The notes: generated by a model from the sequence alone, not told the origin. 64,000 bases of DNA from Chelydra serpentina (GCA_037349315.1 JBAIAC010000027.1:3782001-3846000); one strand, 5' to 3'. Counted from the stretch's first letter, positions 38,071-50,390 are shown. A program made the numbers and translations.

Positions 38071-38360
38071 TCTAGTCCCTTGTGTACATGCATTCGCTGT
38101 TCAGGTGTAAACGTTAAATCTAGACTGTATTTGACATTAATCTGGACTGGTTTCTTAACATATGGGTTTGATGAATTGCTAGTGCTAGATTTATGGTGAT
38201 ATTTTCTTATTTAGACATCATTGACTTGTCTTTTGTCAGCGTTGAGTCTCTGGGCTGCGGCCTCTTTGGAAAAGGGATTGAGTTTTGCTTTTGGACACAG
38301 GATGAAAAAGAAAAGGGAAGTAGTTTTGCATGCAGCTTTCTGAAATAATCAGTGTATGTA

Positions 38361-38950
38361 TAGATTGTAAGGCAGAAGGGGCCATTGTGATAATCAAGGC
38401 CAGTGGTTCTCAAGCAGGGGTATGTGTAACTCTGGCGCTACGTGGAGGTCTTCCAGAGGGTACATCAACTCATCTAGATATTTGCCTAGTTTTACAACAG
38501 GCTACATAAAAAGCACTAGTGAAGTCAGTACAAACTAAAATTTCACACAGACAGTGACATGTTTATACTGCTCTATATACCATCCAGTGAAATATAAGTA
38601 CAATGTTTATATTCCAATTGATTTATTTTATAATTATATTGTAAAAATGAGGAAGTCAGCAATTTTTCAGTGCTGTGACACTTGTGTATTTTTTATGTCT
38701 GATTTTGTTCGCAAGTCGTTTTTAAGTGAGGTGAAACTTGGTGGTACGCAAGACAAATCAGACTCCTGAAAGGGGTACAGTAGTCTGGAAAGGTTGAGAG
38801 CCACAGATCTAGGCTGACCTCCTACATAACACAGGCCATAGGACTTCCCTGAACTAATTCTTCTTTTAACTAAAGCCCGTCTTTTGGAAAAACATCCAAT
38901 CCTTTTATATCCTAGCCCTAGGCAAGCTGTTCCAATGGTTAATTCCCTCC
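38361..38950 (-). mobile_element. Old CR1 3' end, interrupted by a hAT-like element
   Basis: The + strand shows the reverse complement of a CR1 tail: TAGATTGTAAGGCAGAAGGG near 38360, resuming after 38814 with TGACCTCCTACATAACACAG, then GGCAAGCTGTTCCAATGGTT at 38921-38940. The 406-bp element at 38401-38806 splits it in two. Confidence 0.85.
38401..38806. mobile_element. hAT-like non-autonomous DNA transposon
   Basis: The ends are inverted: CAGTGGTTCTCAA at the left and TTGAGAGCCACAG at the right (one mismatch). They are flanked by 8-bp direct repeats ATCAAGGC (38393-38400) and ATCTAGGC (38807-38814), one difference. An 8-bp duplication and a CAGNGNTTCTCAA end are typical of hAT/Charlie elements. 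It encodes no transposase. It sits inside an older CR1 tail, which gives the order of insertion. Confidence 0.85.
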
Positions 38951-39649
38951 CTTTGCAGCTTGTTGGGCCTTATTCAGATCATTAGACTCTAAGGTGCAGA
39001 TTTCTCCCCTTATTTTCCATGGCCCACCATTGCTGCCCTGCTGACTCCTCTGAGAAGTGGGGAAGGAGGCGGTGATATAGGAAAGGAAAGCATTTTCCAG
39101 GCAGTCTTGGCCCATGAAGTCATCCATCATGCTTCCTGGTTAGCGGTTAGGCTGACAAGGATTCCTCTGCCCAGGAACTCGCAGCAGCACTGACCACCGC
39201 CGTCACTGGGGTTCAGTTGTGGTTGCAACGTCCATTAACGGCGAGAGAACTTGAGGCCCAGAGTCGGCTCTGCAAAGGGTGTCCTGAAGCCATTTCAGTG
39301 GGGAGATGTTTATGGAAACGGATTTTAATGGCTCAGAAAAAGAATTCCCCAGCCTGTGCGCACTCTGCGTATTTGAACAAATGAACAGCCGCAGCCCTGA
39401 GTGTTACAGTAAACGTCTCCAGGAGCACAGAGGGGATCGGCTGGGCATGGGATGGCAGTGCTATCAGTTGAGGGTCCAGAGCTCACCAGAGAGTGCTTAA
39501 GAACAGAGGGATTTGGTTAATTCTCCGTATGCTTTGGCCAGGGTGTGTTAAGGAGTAAATCACTTGCTTGGAACATTGGAAATTACACATTTTCTGTCCC
39601 TCCTCGCTGTTGTAGGGTTGCTCCAGTGTGCTTGGGCTGTGGGAGGAAG

Positions 39650-39870
39650 GATGGGGGTTGGACAGCTGGGTTCTTCTATTCCTAACTCTGTCACTGACTC
39701 ACCAGGTGGCGTTTGGAGGCAGTGTGTCACTTGTCTGTTCCTGACTTGGCTAACCTGGAAAATGGGAACAACAGCTGACTCTCAAAGAGGTTTAATTCTT
39801 TCATATCTGTACAACTGCTTTTGAGATCCTCAAGGTGGAAGGTGCTTGTTGCAGTATTATTGTAGGATAG
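39650..39870 (-). repeat. MIR-like SINE
   Basis: The + strand reads CTGGGTTCTTCTATTCCTAA, then CTGTCACTGACTCACCAGG, then CTAACCTGGAAAATGGGAAC and the tail GCTTTTGAGATCCTCAAGGT. It contains a CTCF-like motif at 39699-39712. Confidence 0.8.
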
Positions 39871-41439
39871 CTTGTGATTGCTGGGGCTCCTGTTTGATAC
39901 CAGAGCGTTGCTTCGGAGCGCTGGTCTTGCATGTTCGGGCTGTTCTTAATTTTTGATAGTTTTGCAACATTTTCTGACTGTGCATTTTAGCATCCCCTTC
40001 ACGTTGTGCATTTGTAGACAGCATTTGCCCCCAAGGCAGGCTACTGTCATGGAGGTTTGATCCTGTGGAATAACTTCCATGCTGATTGTTTGAATGTCCT
40101 GGAAAGATCCCTCTACCCCTGCTGCTGCTGGGAAGCACCAGGGAAAGCATCTCAGTAACATCCACAAAGTCCTAGTCGGCCTTGGATTTATTAAAGGACT
40201 AACAAGCATGGTATTGCTTGCTGGGTGAGAGGTTTTCTGATCTGATTGTGTAAAGTTCTCTTTCTGGATTGGCTGCTAAAAACAAAAACACACCCACAGT
40301 AATACCTCATCGAGTGAATTGAAAACAATCCCAGCTTCCCTGTGGATTTTGGAGGCCTTTGTGTTTGGTGGGAGCCTTGGTGAAAGCTCATGCTAAAACA
40401 TTTGTTTGTTTCTTAATGACTTGGGATTGTGAGGCCTGGACCCAGAGATCGCTATCTGTGCTGGATGCTGGCTGCCTGCAAGCCAGCGACAGCGGCAAAA
40501 GCAAACTTTGCAGCTAGGAAACCCATGCTGCAATGGAAGGTCATTTTGGCAGCTGGCCTATTAAAAATGACAGATGAGACTTGAGAACTTGGGAGACTCT
40601 TACTGTATATTCGGCATCCCAAATCACCACCCCACTCCTACCCTTTCCTATGAACATATGGAAAAATATCCCTTCCCCATAGAGAGGTGGATAAATTATT
40701 ATTTTTTCTTATTACATTTGTGTTTATATAGCTGTTTCTTACTCCAAACTAGTCATTTGGGGGCATAACTTATAGGGCCCACGTTTGATACCCTTTCCCA
40801 TCTGTCTTGTATTTCTTTCCCCTGTATCCTCTCCTCCCACCATCTAGATTCGCTCCATTCTTGCTGCTTTTTATATCCCTGTGCTGTGTGGCTTTCTGCT
40901 TTCCCAGCTTCTGGTAGGGAAACAATAGAGAGGTTACAGCCACGTTCAAATGGGAAATGTATCCCACACCCCTGTCTCATTAACCGGTGACTGTTAATCC
41001 TCTTTGTTCATATGGATCAGAGCATTGCACAAGGGTGCTGGTGGAAAAGGGCCTATCGGACAATCCTGGAGACTGAAGTTCCTCTTTATCCCCAGAACAG
41101 TTGCTGCTGGGACAACCGCAGTGCAAGCTTCCCTGGCCATGTGTCTCTCTCCTGCAGCTGTCCCCTCTCTAGAGGTGGGGGGAGAGAATTCAGTCCTTGT
41201 TCTGCTTCAGTCTTTGATCTGTGCCAACGCTGCCAACAAAGATGCCAATCAATGGCAATTGTGGTGGTGGTTCTTGTGATGCAGCCAGCTTTGCACTGTG
41301 ACCCATGAAACAGCCATGGGATGAGAACGTGAGTTGGCCACCGCTGCCCAGAGCAAAATCTGAACCAGTGACTGGGACGTAAAAGGCTCCAGGTTCCACT
41401 ACCCATGACCTGCACCATCTGCTCTTACACTGTTCACAG

Positions 41440-41560
41440 CATCTGCAATATTATTTATTATCTTTGTTCCCAGCAGTGCCCATAATGTGCTAGGCTCTGC
41501 ACAAACAAAGGGGCCGTTCCCAAAGAGCTAAACAACCCTCACCTCCCCAAATTTTAATTC
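41440..41560 (+). repeat. Ancient L2/MIR-related repeat
   Basis: AATATTATTTATTATCTTTG, then CATAATGTGCTAGGCTCTGC, then ACAAACAAAGG and CCGTTCCCAAAGAGCTAAAC. Same family as 12725. Confidence 0.65.
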
Positions 41561-42424
41561 AGTGGGAGGAACTGGCCATCATTTACTTGTGGTAGCTGTT
41601 GCTGCCTGGTTCAGCTAGCACAGTCTTTTGGAAACATCCGCTGTTTGCCCGCTTACTACCAGAGCCGCTCAAACTCTGCGCAGGTGTGTGCCGTGGGTGG
41701 TGCCTTCTTTCCACTCGCTTCTTTCCCCTTTCCAGGGAGAAAAGGTTTGTGTGTCCCATTGTAACTTGACTCCTTTTCCACAGCAGTGTTCTGGAGCTGC
41801 AGGTATGCCGAGTTGAGAGCTGGGCTTGCAGAAAAGCAGTGACCTCCCTGGGGAGTGGGAACGAGTGATGAACTGAGAGAGGAGAGTAGGACGTTGTGAG
41901 CAGCTAATGGCTCCACCATGAAACGTACAGGACTGACACCCAAGCCTGTAATTTATACTCAAATACCACATTTCCTCTGCTGACCTCCAGTTTGCATCTT
42001 GTGAGGAGAGTCTCATCATCTTGCCTAGTTTATTGCTGTTGGGTTAGCAAAGGCTGCTTTAAACGCTCACGCTGAGTTTGGTGGAAATACAAACTTCAGG
42101 CACCATCCAAGTTTGAGGTTTTTACCCGAGTTGCTTTTCTGATGGTGATTTATTTGTTTAGGAAAAATGAAGCCCAGAGGACTGAAATATTGTGGTGTCT
42201 TTTGGCTGGACTTGGGTGGACATATGGAAATCTGACTTGACTCATTTATTCTTCCCCTTCCCATGGACTGGCCTGTCTCCAGTTATGCTCATGCCAATGT
42301 GAAATTGTGGTAGTGACATCACAGAAAACATGGGATAATAGTCCAGGCTAGTGACTCAGAATCTCTGATACTTTCCCCATCTTACTTGTTTTAAATCAAT
42401 TTCTTTGAAAATTGTGATCAGGTG

Positions 42425-42645
42425 GGTAGAGCAGGGTGATTTAGGGACCACCTAGCTTCTGTCTCCAGCTTTGCCAGTGACTTGCTGTGTGACTGTCACT
42501 GCATCTATGTACCTCAGTTTACCCGTCTGTGAAGAAGAAATGCTTAATTAGTTCACAGCAGGGTTGTGAGGCTTAAGCATGGGAGTGTAAAACACCATAG
42601 GATCTTTGGGTAAAAGGCACAATATAAACGCAAAACATTATTATT
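42425..42645 (-). repeat. MIR-like SINE
   Basis: Reverse-complement MIR: GACTTGCTGTGTGACTGTCA, then CCTCAGTTTACCCGTCTGTG, then GGTTGTGAGGCTTAAGC and an AT-rich ATTATTATT end. Confidence 0.85.
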
Positions 42646-43309
42646 AAGCTTGTCAAATCTGATTGCGATGGAAAAATGCCCTTCGTAGAAATGTACAGTC
42701 TGTAGAGAAGTGTGTATTCTAGTATCTGGATATCTGATTTATATATCCAGTTTTAAAAGTTCTTCCTTCTTTCTATTCTCCAGTCTCTGACTCTCACCCC
42801 CTATTTGGAGAGCTTTGCTTAGCTCATGAGAATTAGCCAGTGCAGTTGGTACCTTTTTGTCTCTACAATGTATGGACGCTCTCTGAGGGCAACCAAATTA
42901 ATAGGCCCATCATAGGTTCCCCCATAAACTTTTCACTGACAAAACTCTCATCCATACACTTAGAAGATTAGTAAGGTGTGAAGTTGCTGAATAATCTTAC
43001 ACTGTATATATAACTTCTTGCTTTCCTCATGTACCATGGAATCAGTAAATCTGTTGCTTCTGGAGCATGCAGACATTCTAGGTTTCATGGACCATATAGC
43101 AAGCGGAAATTCCTAGGAACTGGTAGGAAACAGATGCAGCCTGCTGGTATGAACAAAACCAGGTTTTTTCCTAAGTAGAGTCTGAACTGAAGTCTTTGAT
43201 CAATTACATTGGTGTAAACATGAAGTAACTTTTCTTTTCAATCCCAAGACAAAGCCGAGTGACTCTTTGTCCACGTCTGTCTGTGTTTGAAGCACAGGTC
43301 TGTATTGCT

Positions 43310-43575
43310 GATATTGTTTTGTATTATAGTAGGGTCTTACGCAGACCCCAAATGAGATCATGCCCCGTAGCGACTGCACAAACACTTAGTGAATCAGTTC
43401 CTGCCCTGAAGAACTTATCATCTAAATAGACAAGAGAGACAAAGGATGGAAGAAAGGAAGGATTATGCTCATTTTATAGATCAGGACCTGAGACGGAGTG
43501 TGATTTGCCTGGAGTCTCTGGCAGAACCAGGGATTGAACTCAGGTTGCCTGAGTCCTAGTCCAGTGTCTTGACAC
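43310..43575 (+). repeat. Ancient composite SINE-like unit (L2-like head, MIR-like body)
   Basis: The first part reads GTATTATAGTAGGGTC, GTTCCTGCCCTGAAGAACTT and ATCTAAATAGACAAGA. It continues without a break into a MIR-like body (TTTTATAGATCAGGACCTGA, GAACCAGGGATTGAACTCAG, TGAGTCCTAGTCCAGTG). I recall this composite order from other amniote genomes. Confidence 0.7.
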
Positions 43576-44253
43576 CAGGAAAAAGGTTGACCCATCGCTA
43601 TCGAATGGCTGTTGGGTGTGACCTGTGTGAAATGGGTCGGAGTTGGCAGGGCAGCATGGGGGAAGCTTGTATTGGTGCTGCCTGCACTGTACTTGCTCTG
43701 GGTACAGCCTAGAAGACGATCAGCCTGTCAATCCAGCACCTTTCACCAGCCCTGAATTCTCTTTACAAGTTGAAAACGTAAAGCAAACCAGGCCCCCTTT
43801 GCTCTCCATTTGTAGCCCTGAGGCTTTCACTCTCCGTGGATGATGTGAGCCACTGTTCAGTTGCTCCAAGCTCTGCTCAACAAATGGGATGTTTTCATGT
43901 CAGCTGTGGGCTGTAGGAAATCCAGTCTGTCAGCCTGTGCAGTTTGTATCCTGCGAAAAGGAGGCAGCTCATGCTCGCGCTCTGGAGTGTCTGCCAGAGC
44001 CTGGTGGCCATGCGCTGCTCTGCCCTCAACTAAAGTGCTCTGGTTGGTTTGGTTGTTAGTGCAGGAAATTGTAAAGTGAGGTAATTGGGGTGGCTTAATT
44101 GGCAATGTAAATGGCTTGTACTGCTGCCTGTGTGGGGGAGCAGGGTAACAGGAGGTCAGGATGGAACCATGCGGAGGTTGAGGATGGAGTGTTAATGGGA
44201 TTAGGTATGCTGGAAGGGAGAAAGAGATTTGAATCTGCCTCTAGTTAGAATGA

Positions 44254-44458
44254 ACCTAGTCTACGCTGGGATTACTGCCACCCATGTAGCTGCATTGGTA
44301 GATACCCCTAATATAGACGGGGTTTACACGAGGGCAGCGTGATTTGCACCAGGCAGCGTTCCAAATTGGGGTGAGCTGCACCAGTGTAACACATCTATCC
44401 TAAGGATGTGCGTCAGTGCAGCTGTGCTAGTGTTTGAAATCACAGCGTGGACAAGGCC
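44254..44458. mobile_element. Diverged PIF-like MITE
   Basis: The ends are inverted: CCTAGTCTACGCTGGGA at the left and, as reverse complement, GGCCTTGTCCACGCTGTGA at the right. They resemble the ends of the 35.5-kb element. A possible 3-bp duplication TGA lies at 44251-44253 and 44459-44461. The interior is diverged. Confidence 0.55.
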
Positions 44459-44499
44459 TGAGTCAGTGAGTTGAATGATTTTTGGCAAAGGGATGATTC

Positions 44500-44668
44500 A
44501 AAAAGAGATGTTTAGGCGGAACATCAAAGGAAATGACTTGACAGTGAGATTGTGGTGGCCCAAGGCTTGTCACTTGAGGACATTTAAAACTAGACTGGAC
44601 AAACCACTAAAAAGGGTATAAGGAACAACCCTGCTCTATTAGTGCTCAGGGGATCAACTAGAAACGCC
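44500..44668 (+). mobile_element. Old CR1 3' fragment
   Basis: CR1 tail landmarks on the + strand: GGCGGAACATCAAAGGAAAT, then CACTTGAGGACATTTAAAAC, then TAGACTGGACAAACCACTAA, ending around GGAACAACCCTGC. It directly follows the PIF-like element at 44254-44458. Confidence 0.75.
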
Positions 44669-45204
44669 TACACTAATTGTTCTCTTCCACTGCTGATCTT
44701 TAAATAGTTGTTTTGTTTGTCGGTCACAAAATGAACAATATTCTGGGTGCAAACTTGCACGCAGACACACGAGTCTTCTGTGACTCCCTGCACACTCGCC
44801 ATCCAGCAGCTGCTTTGCACAAATGATGGCATTGCCAGTTGACTTATGGATCACATTTGCAGGGATGCTGATAGAACTAGGGTGCAGAATCCGAAGTAGG
44901 ACAAAGGAGACAATACAAATAGCAGTGGGGGCTTTTTTATGTATTTTGTTTAGGGTTTTGTAGCTGACAAACCCACACTGGTGGAACAAAGTCTGACACT
45001 GGAACATGGCGCTGGAAAGGAAGCTCCCAGCAGGAGCTGCTGAGGCATGCATGATTTGATTGTAATTCCTGTGTGGAATAAGGGACTGTTTACAGTGTTG
45101 ATTTCAGCTGTGTCTTCTCAAGGGTTGTGTGGGGGGTAGGGAGAGAACCACCATGCCAGACAGATGGTGCCCTTGGCTGCTCAGTGCTCCTACACACACA
45201 CAGC

Positions 45205-46210
45205 ATCAGGAACATCTTGATCATCATCAATGGACTCCTCACCGGGTGTATTTCTAGTGGGGCCCTGCAGGGATCAGTTCTCGGCCCTATTCCATTTAAC
45301 ATTTTTATCAATGACAGAAGAAAACATGAAATCATCACTGGTCAAGTTCGCAGATGACACAGAAATTAGGGGAGTGGCTGATAATGAAGAGGACAAGTCA
45401 CTGATACAGAGCGATCTGGATCGCTTGCTAAGTGTAAGTAACCAGTATGCGATTTTAATATGGCTAAATGTAAAAGTATGACTGTAGGCCATACTTACAG
45501 GATAGGGGACTCTATCCTGGGGAGCAGGGACTCTGAAAAAGATGTGGGGGTTGTGGTGGATAATCAGCTGAACATGAGCTCCCAGTGCAATGCGATGGTC
45601 AAAAGGGCTAATGCGATCCTTGGATGCATAAAAGGGAATCTTGAGTGGGAATAGAGAAGTTATTTTATCTCTGTATTTGTCACTGGTGTGGTTACTGCTG
45701 GAATACTGTGTCCAGTTCTGGTGTCCACAATTCAAGAAGGAAGTCGATATATTGGAGAGGGTTCAGAGAGGAGCCACAAAAGTGATTGAAGGATAACATG
45801 CCTTATAGAGATAGACTAAAGGAGCTCTATATATTTAGTTTAACAAAGAGAAGGTTAAGTGGTGACTTGATCACAGTCTGTAAGTACCTGCATAGGGAAC
45901 AGATATTTAATAATGGCTTTTTAGGCTAGCAGAGGAAGGTCTAACACAATCCAATGGTTGGAAATTGAAGCTATACTAATTTAGAGTGCAAATAAGACAC
46001 AGTTTTTAGCAGTGAAGATAATTAACAATTGGAACAACTTACTAAGACCTGTGGTGGATCCACCATAACGGGAAAGTTTAAAATCAAGATTGGATGTTTT
46101 TCTAAAAGATCTGCTCTAGGAATTATTTTGAGGAGGTTCTGTGGCCTGTGCTATACAGGAGATCAGACTAGATGATCACTCTGTTCCCTTCTGCCCTTGG
46201 AATCTACTAA
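45205..46210 (+). pseudogene. Degraded CR1 copy with reverse transcriptase remnants
   Basis: Older CR1 fragment on the + strand. In changing frames it shows an SSG-x-x-QGSVLGP-x-x-FNIFIND stretch near 45252-45315, then a KFADDTE box near 45345-45365. DSEKDVGVVVDNQLNMSSQC appears near 45530-45590, followed by the typical CR1 tail ending in the block about a gained or lost line, GGAGATCAGACTAGATGATC, near 46158-46177. Frameshifts and stops break the frame many times. It is clearly more decayed than the copy at 57-59 kb. Confidence 0.9.
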
Positions 46211-46219
46211 TCATTTACA

Positions 46220-48380
46220 CTGATCTCGTATATTGCACTTTACAACAGGTCCAAATGCCGCCTCCTCTGTTTGTTAATGCTCTAGGAGGAAATCTTTGTC
46301 TCTCGTACTTTTTTTTTTTGCAATTAATTTTAATTGTTTTTCAGAGAGAAATAACTAGCAACACAGTAAAAACTCATTTATCCAAACCCACATATTCAGC
46401 TCTCTATCCTACTAAAGTCAGTCCTCCAGCAGGCATAATTTGCCTTCAAAAGTCCCCCTTGCCACCTAGATAAATGTCATGCCCCCCATTCTATTAGGAT
46501 TAAGGAGGTTCAGCTACACAAGGAGATAGTGGGGAGTTGTGAAGGCAGTGGGAGAAGTCCTTCCCCGTGAGCTAAGCTTGAATTGGAAGGATAGGCGTTA
46601 ACTGATTTGAATTGACAGGACGAGGGCATGCTCCGTTGTCCTGCAGCGCCCCACCTGCTGCGTGCAACATCCGGGTGGCCCCCGTGCACTTGTAAATCCA
46701 TTAGGGCACAATGTACAAGCTGCAAGTTAGGATTAGGGTGAGTGAGGACGTGGGGAGGGCATTCATCTCGCAGCACTGACAGGGAATGAAGTGTCATGAA
46801 CAATTGAGGATGTCTCGACATCCTGGAACCAATCCACAGGACAGAGTCAGAGCCCGTCTATGTTCTCCAGCTCCTGGGGCCATAGTCATTTTTCCAGCAG
46901 AGCAATACCTGTACGTTTCTCAAACAGACCTCTTGGTATTTCAGCTGATGGCCCTGTATTGAGAGACCAACAGGAGTCGAGCTCATGTCTGTCTGTCTTC
47001 CACTGTCCAAATAGCATATGCTCTTGCTTTACTTCTTGAACTCACTCATGTTGGACAATGAGCCTACACTGGTCAGTTTCACTTGTTGATTCTTGGTAAT
47101 CACTCATTGCTGCTGTGTTTGGATTGTAGATGTTGCAGGGAGCAGTTTAAATCCAAACAAAACTTTTCCATGTTAGGTTCTGTAAACCACGACTCCCGCA
47201 CTGATTTTGGGGATTAAACTAACAGACAATGTGCCTTTAAACAATTCTAAGATTTATCAGTATAATTGTGCTCCTTGGTGGGAAATGTTTTATTTTAATT
47301 TTTAATTTACAGTATCACTTCTCTGTAAGAGGAATTTTTAACTGCCCCACCCGTAATCTCCAAGTACCAAATTAATTTACCTGCTCACTAGAAACTACTA
47401 CTAATACACTGACCTCCCCAAAGAAAAAATCTAAACCCAGCTACACTGAAGTATGTCCAATTGTCAGGGTGGTAGAAAACAGGGTCTTTTAAGGGGCCTT
47501 CAGAGGAAATTAACAAGACTCTGAAGGCACTGCCTCCAAAGGAGAATTTGAAGGAAATGTTGCATTGCTTTTCATTTAATGGAAAGCAGCAGCACTCCAT
47601 ATTGGGAACACATTCTCATTATTGTTGACAGATCTGCCCTTGAGTTTTTAAATTAACTTTGTCTGCTTGAATTTCCCAGGTTAGGGCAGAAGCCTGGGTT
47701 GCCGCATATAGGATGATGTTGCTTGGGCAAATGCCTCTCAGAGCATTCATCTGACCTGTATGAAGACAGGCAAAAGTCTTTCTCCTAATACGGTTTGAAG
47801 AGTGGAATCTAGCACAGTTTCACTCCGCTAACATGACAGCTAAGACACCCTTATTATGGACACCAGTTGCCATAGTGAGCTGCCGATAACCAAGTTCCAG
47901 TGGGAACAAATCTCATGCTGGGGGTTCTGCATGCACTGAAAGCAGTTTCATGTTATCTTTGTCAGTGGTAACCATCCCTGCCCAGAGTTTGCACCAGTGA
48001 GTTAATGCATCCCACGCAGATACCAGGGCTGGGAAGTCAGTTAGCATGACCAAAAATAGCACCCTGCAGCTGTTAGTGGAGGGGGAGATTCCCATTCTTA
48101 CTAGCATGCCACTGGGGAGAATGAGAGTCCTCTTTCTCCTTGAGACTCAATCCAGTCGGTTTTATTCAGTCTGTAGCCTGGTAGGTTCTCCTGGCAATTA
48201 TGTGCTTTAGAACAGAGAAGTTTCCTGGTGTGTGGGTGTTTAGTTTAACACGTGTGATCTGATTTTTGTGTCCAACTCCAAAGTTCTCCCATGTACTTCA
48301 TGCTGGTCCATTTCCAGATCACCATGATGGAGGAAACAAATGAGCAAATGATTAGTGACTGCAGTAGCATAGCAACCAGT
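46220..48380. other. NXN: Intronic sequence, nothing recognised
   Basis: No element or exon recognised between the CR1 pseudogene and the MIR at 48385. Confidence 0.5.
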
Positions 48381-48384
48381 AGCA

Positions 48385-48600
48385 ATACTTTGCCCTTCCA
48401 TAATGCCTCTAGTCTGAGGCTCTCCAGTCGCCTTACCAACAATAGTTAATGAAGCATCATATCACTCCGCAATATTCATTCTGTTTGACAGATGGGGGAC
48501 TGAGGCACTGAAACGTTAAGTGATTTGTATGTAAAGTCAAACCGTGAGTCCTGATTTGAACTTGGGTCCTGATTCTGAGCTCTTGCCAATTAAATCCATT
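48385..48600 (+). repeat. MIR-like SINE
   Basis: Sense MIR: TTTGACAGATGGGGGACTGA, then GAGGCACTGAAACGTTAAGT, then GATTTGAACTTGGGTCCTGA. Confidence 0.82.
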
Positions 48601-48684
48601 GATGACGTTGTGTTATGGATCAGATTACATAACCGGTAACTCGGTTTTCCACCGGAACTGTTCTGTTAAGCACCTGTACAAGGT

Positions 48685-49163
48685 ACTAGGCTAAGTTCCC
48701 TCTAAGCTATCAAGGGCCACGCAGGTCGGGAGACATGCCTCTCCCCTGGCCCCAGCCCTGGAGCTGCTGCAGCTGGGGAGAGGCACCTCTCCCCTGGCCC
48801 CGGGCTGCTGCGGCTAGAGAGGGCTGGGGGAGGGAGTACTCTCTCCCCGCCACAGCCCCAGGGCAGCATGCACCCCAACCCCTCATCCCCAGCCCCACCC
48901 CAGAGCCCTCACCCCCAGCCGGAGCCCTCACCCCCCAACCCTGAGCCCCCTTCTGCACCCCAAACCCCACATTCCTGGCCCCACCCCAGAGCCCTCACCC
49001 CCAACCAGAGTCCTCACCACCCTGCACCCAAACCCCTGCCCCAGCCCTGAGTCCCCTCCCACACTCCGAACCCCTCGGCCCCACCCCCACCACACATCAC
49101 CTCCATATTGGCGCACATAACAAAATTCATTCCACACATTGATGAAAAAATTAGAGAGAACAT
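48685..49163. mobile_element. GC-rich terminal-inverted-repeat element
   Basis: The left end reads GTTCCCTCTAAGCT (near 48694) and the right end, as reverse complement, GTTCTCTCTAATTT (near 49147-49161). The interior is a C-rich, minisatellite-like array of phrases such as CCCCACCCCAGAGCCCTCA (for example 48894-48912 and 48980-48998), with very few T. It is common in turtle genomes as far as I recall. The open frames in both strands come from the C-rich composition. No clear target duplication was found. Confidence 0.65.
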
Positions 49164-50129
49164 TGGTTCCAGTGATATTTCTGCATGAACTGGTCACTCT
49201 GTGTCAGGGGTGTCTCGAGAAGAGAATGCTTTCGCAGCTCCTATTCCAACTGGCTTTCTGTGTGGAGTAGACTATTCAACTTACCAGGAGTACAGTGTGA
49301 ATCGGGAGTGAGGAGCAGTCTGAAAGGATCAGCTGAGTTCAGGCTGAAGAGTCTAGATTAATTCCACATCTGTGTTAGGTTTGGCTTGATCCTGCAGATT
49401 TGCAACAGCTGTTGGGAAGTGTAGCAAAGAATCCCCTCTTTAAATGCATGATCAAATCCTCCGCGCAAGATGCATGTTATTTCAGTGTCATTCTCCTCAA
49501 GACAGGAAAAGCTGCATTTAAAAGGTGCTGAGGCAGCGTTCTGCAGCAGCATCCTCTGATCTTCCTGTGGTTTCCGATTCGCTCACATTTGGCTTTCCAG
49601 CCCCCATGCCTAGCACAATAGATGGTCCTTTCAGGGGCGATGGTTCACCTACTTGTACTGACTGCCTTTTCTTTGCCTTACTGTGTGGATCACAAATGCC
49701 AAATTGATCACAATAGGTGTAGCCAACTTCCCATGCCAGCTGGGCAGAGGAGACCCTTTGCCAGTAATTGGAATCTGCTTGTGCCACGTTGACAGCCTTG
49801 TAGACAGTCAGTTAATGGCTAGGACTTCGCCAAGCTCTGCGCTTTCACTTTGCACAGGCTCATGCAAATGTTGGCTTCGGGTCTAGATCTTCCCTTCAGT
49901 TTCAGGCCACGTCGGTGACATGCTTGGATCTAAGAGGGAATTTCCATAACATGAAACATGTTGCGGCCATTCTCGCCTTTAATACAGCTGCATGACCTGC
50001 TGATGCTACAGGATCACAGCACTCCATGGTCTGTCTTCAGCCAAGCAGCTTCAAGACAGAGCATGACGTGCTGTCATCTCTGTCGGCTTCATTTTTGTGT
50101 GAAAGGTCTTGTCCAAAGGCTACACAAAT

Positions 50130-50390
50130 TAAAATTCCAGCTATTTCACTGTGAGATTAATTAACCATTGAAGCAATTTACCAAGGGATGTGGTGCATTC
50201 TCCAATCACTAACATCTTTAAATAAAGATTGGAAGTATTTCTTAAAGCTCTAGCTCAGCCATAAGATATGGGGTTGATGCAGGAATCACTGAGTAAAATA
50301 CTCTGGTCCGTGTTATGCAGGAAATCAGACTAGGTGATCACAGTGGGCCCTTCTGGTCTTGCATCTCTCAATCTATGTTACTGTTCTATA
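50130..50390 (+). mobile_element. Old CR1 3' fragment
   Basis: CR1 3' tail on the + strand: ATTAATTAACCATTGAAGCA (50155-50174), then GGGATGTGGTGCATTCTCC, then GGAAATCAGACTAGGTGATC near 50320, then CCTTCTGGTCTTGCA. It is diverged and non-coding. Confidence 0.82.

Noticed and set aside
45205..46210. Functional CR1 at 45-46 kb
   Set aside because: Multiple frameshifts and stops break the reverse transcriptase. It is a decayed copy.
48710..49197. Proline-rich or glycine-rich proteins encoded near 48.7-49.2 kb
   Set aside because: Low-complexity translation of the C-rich interior of a terminal-inverted-repeat element.
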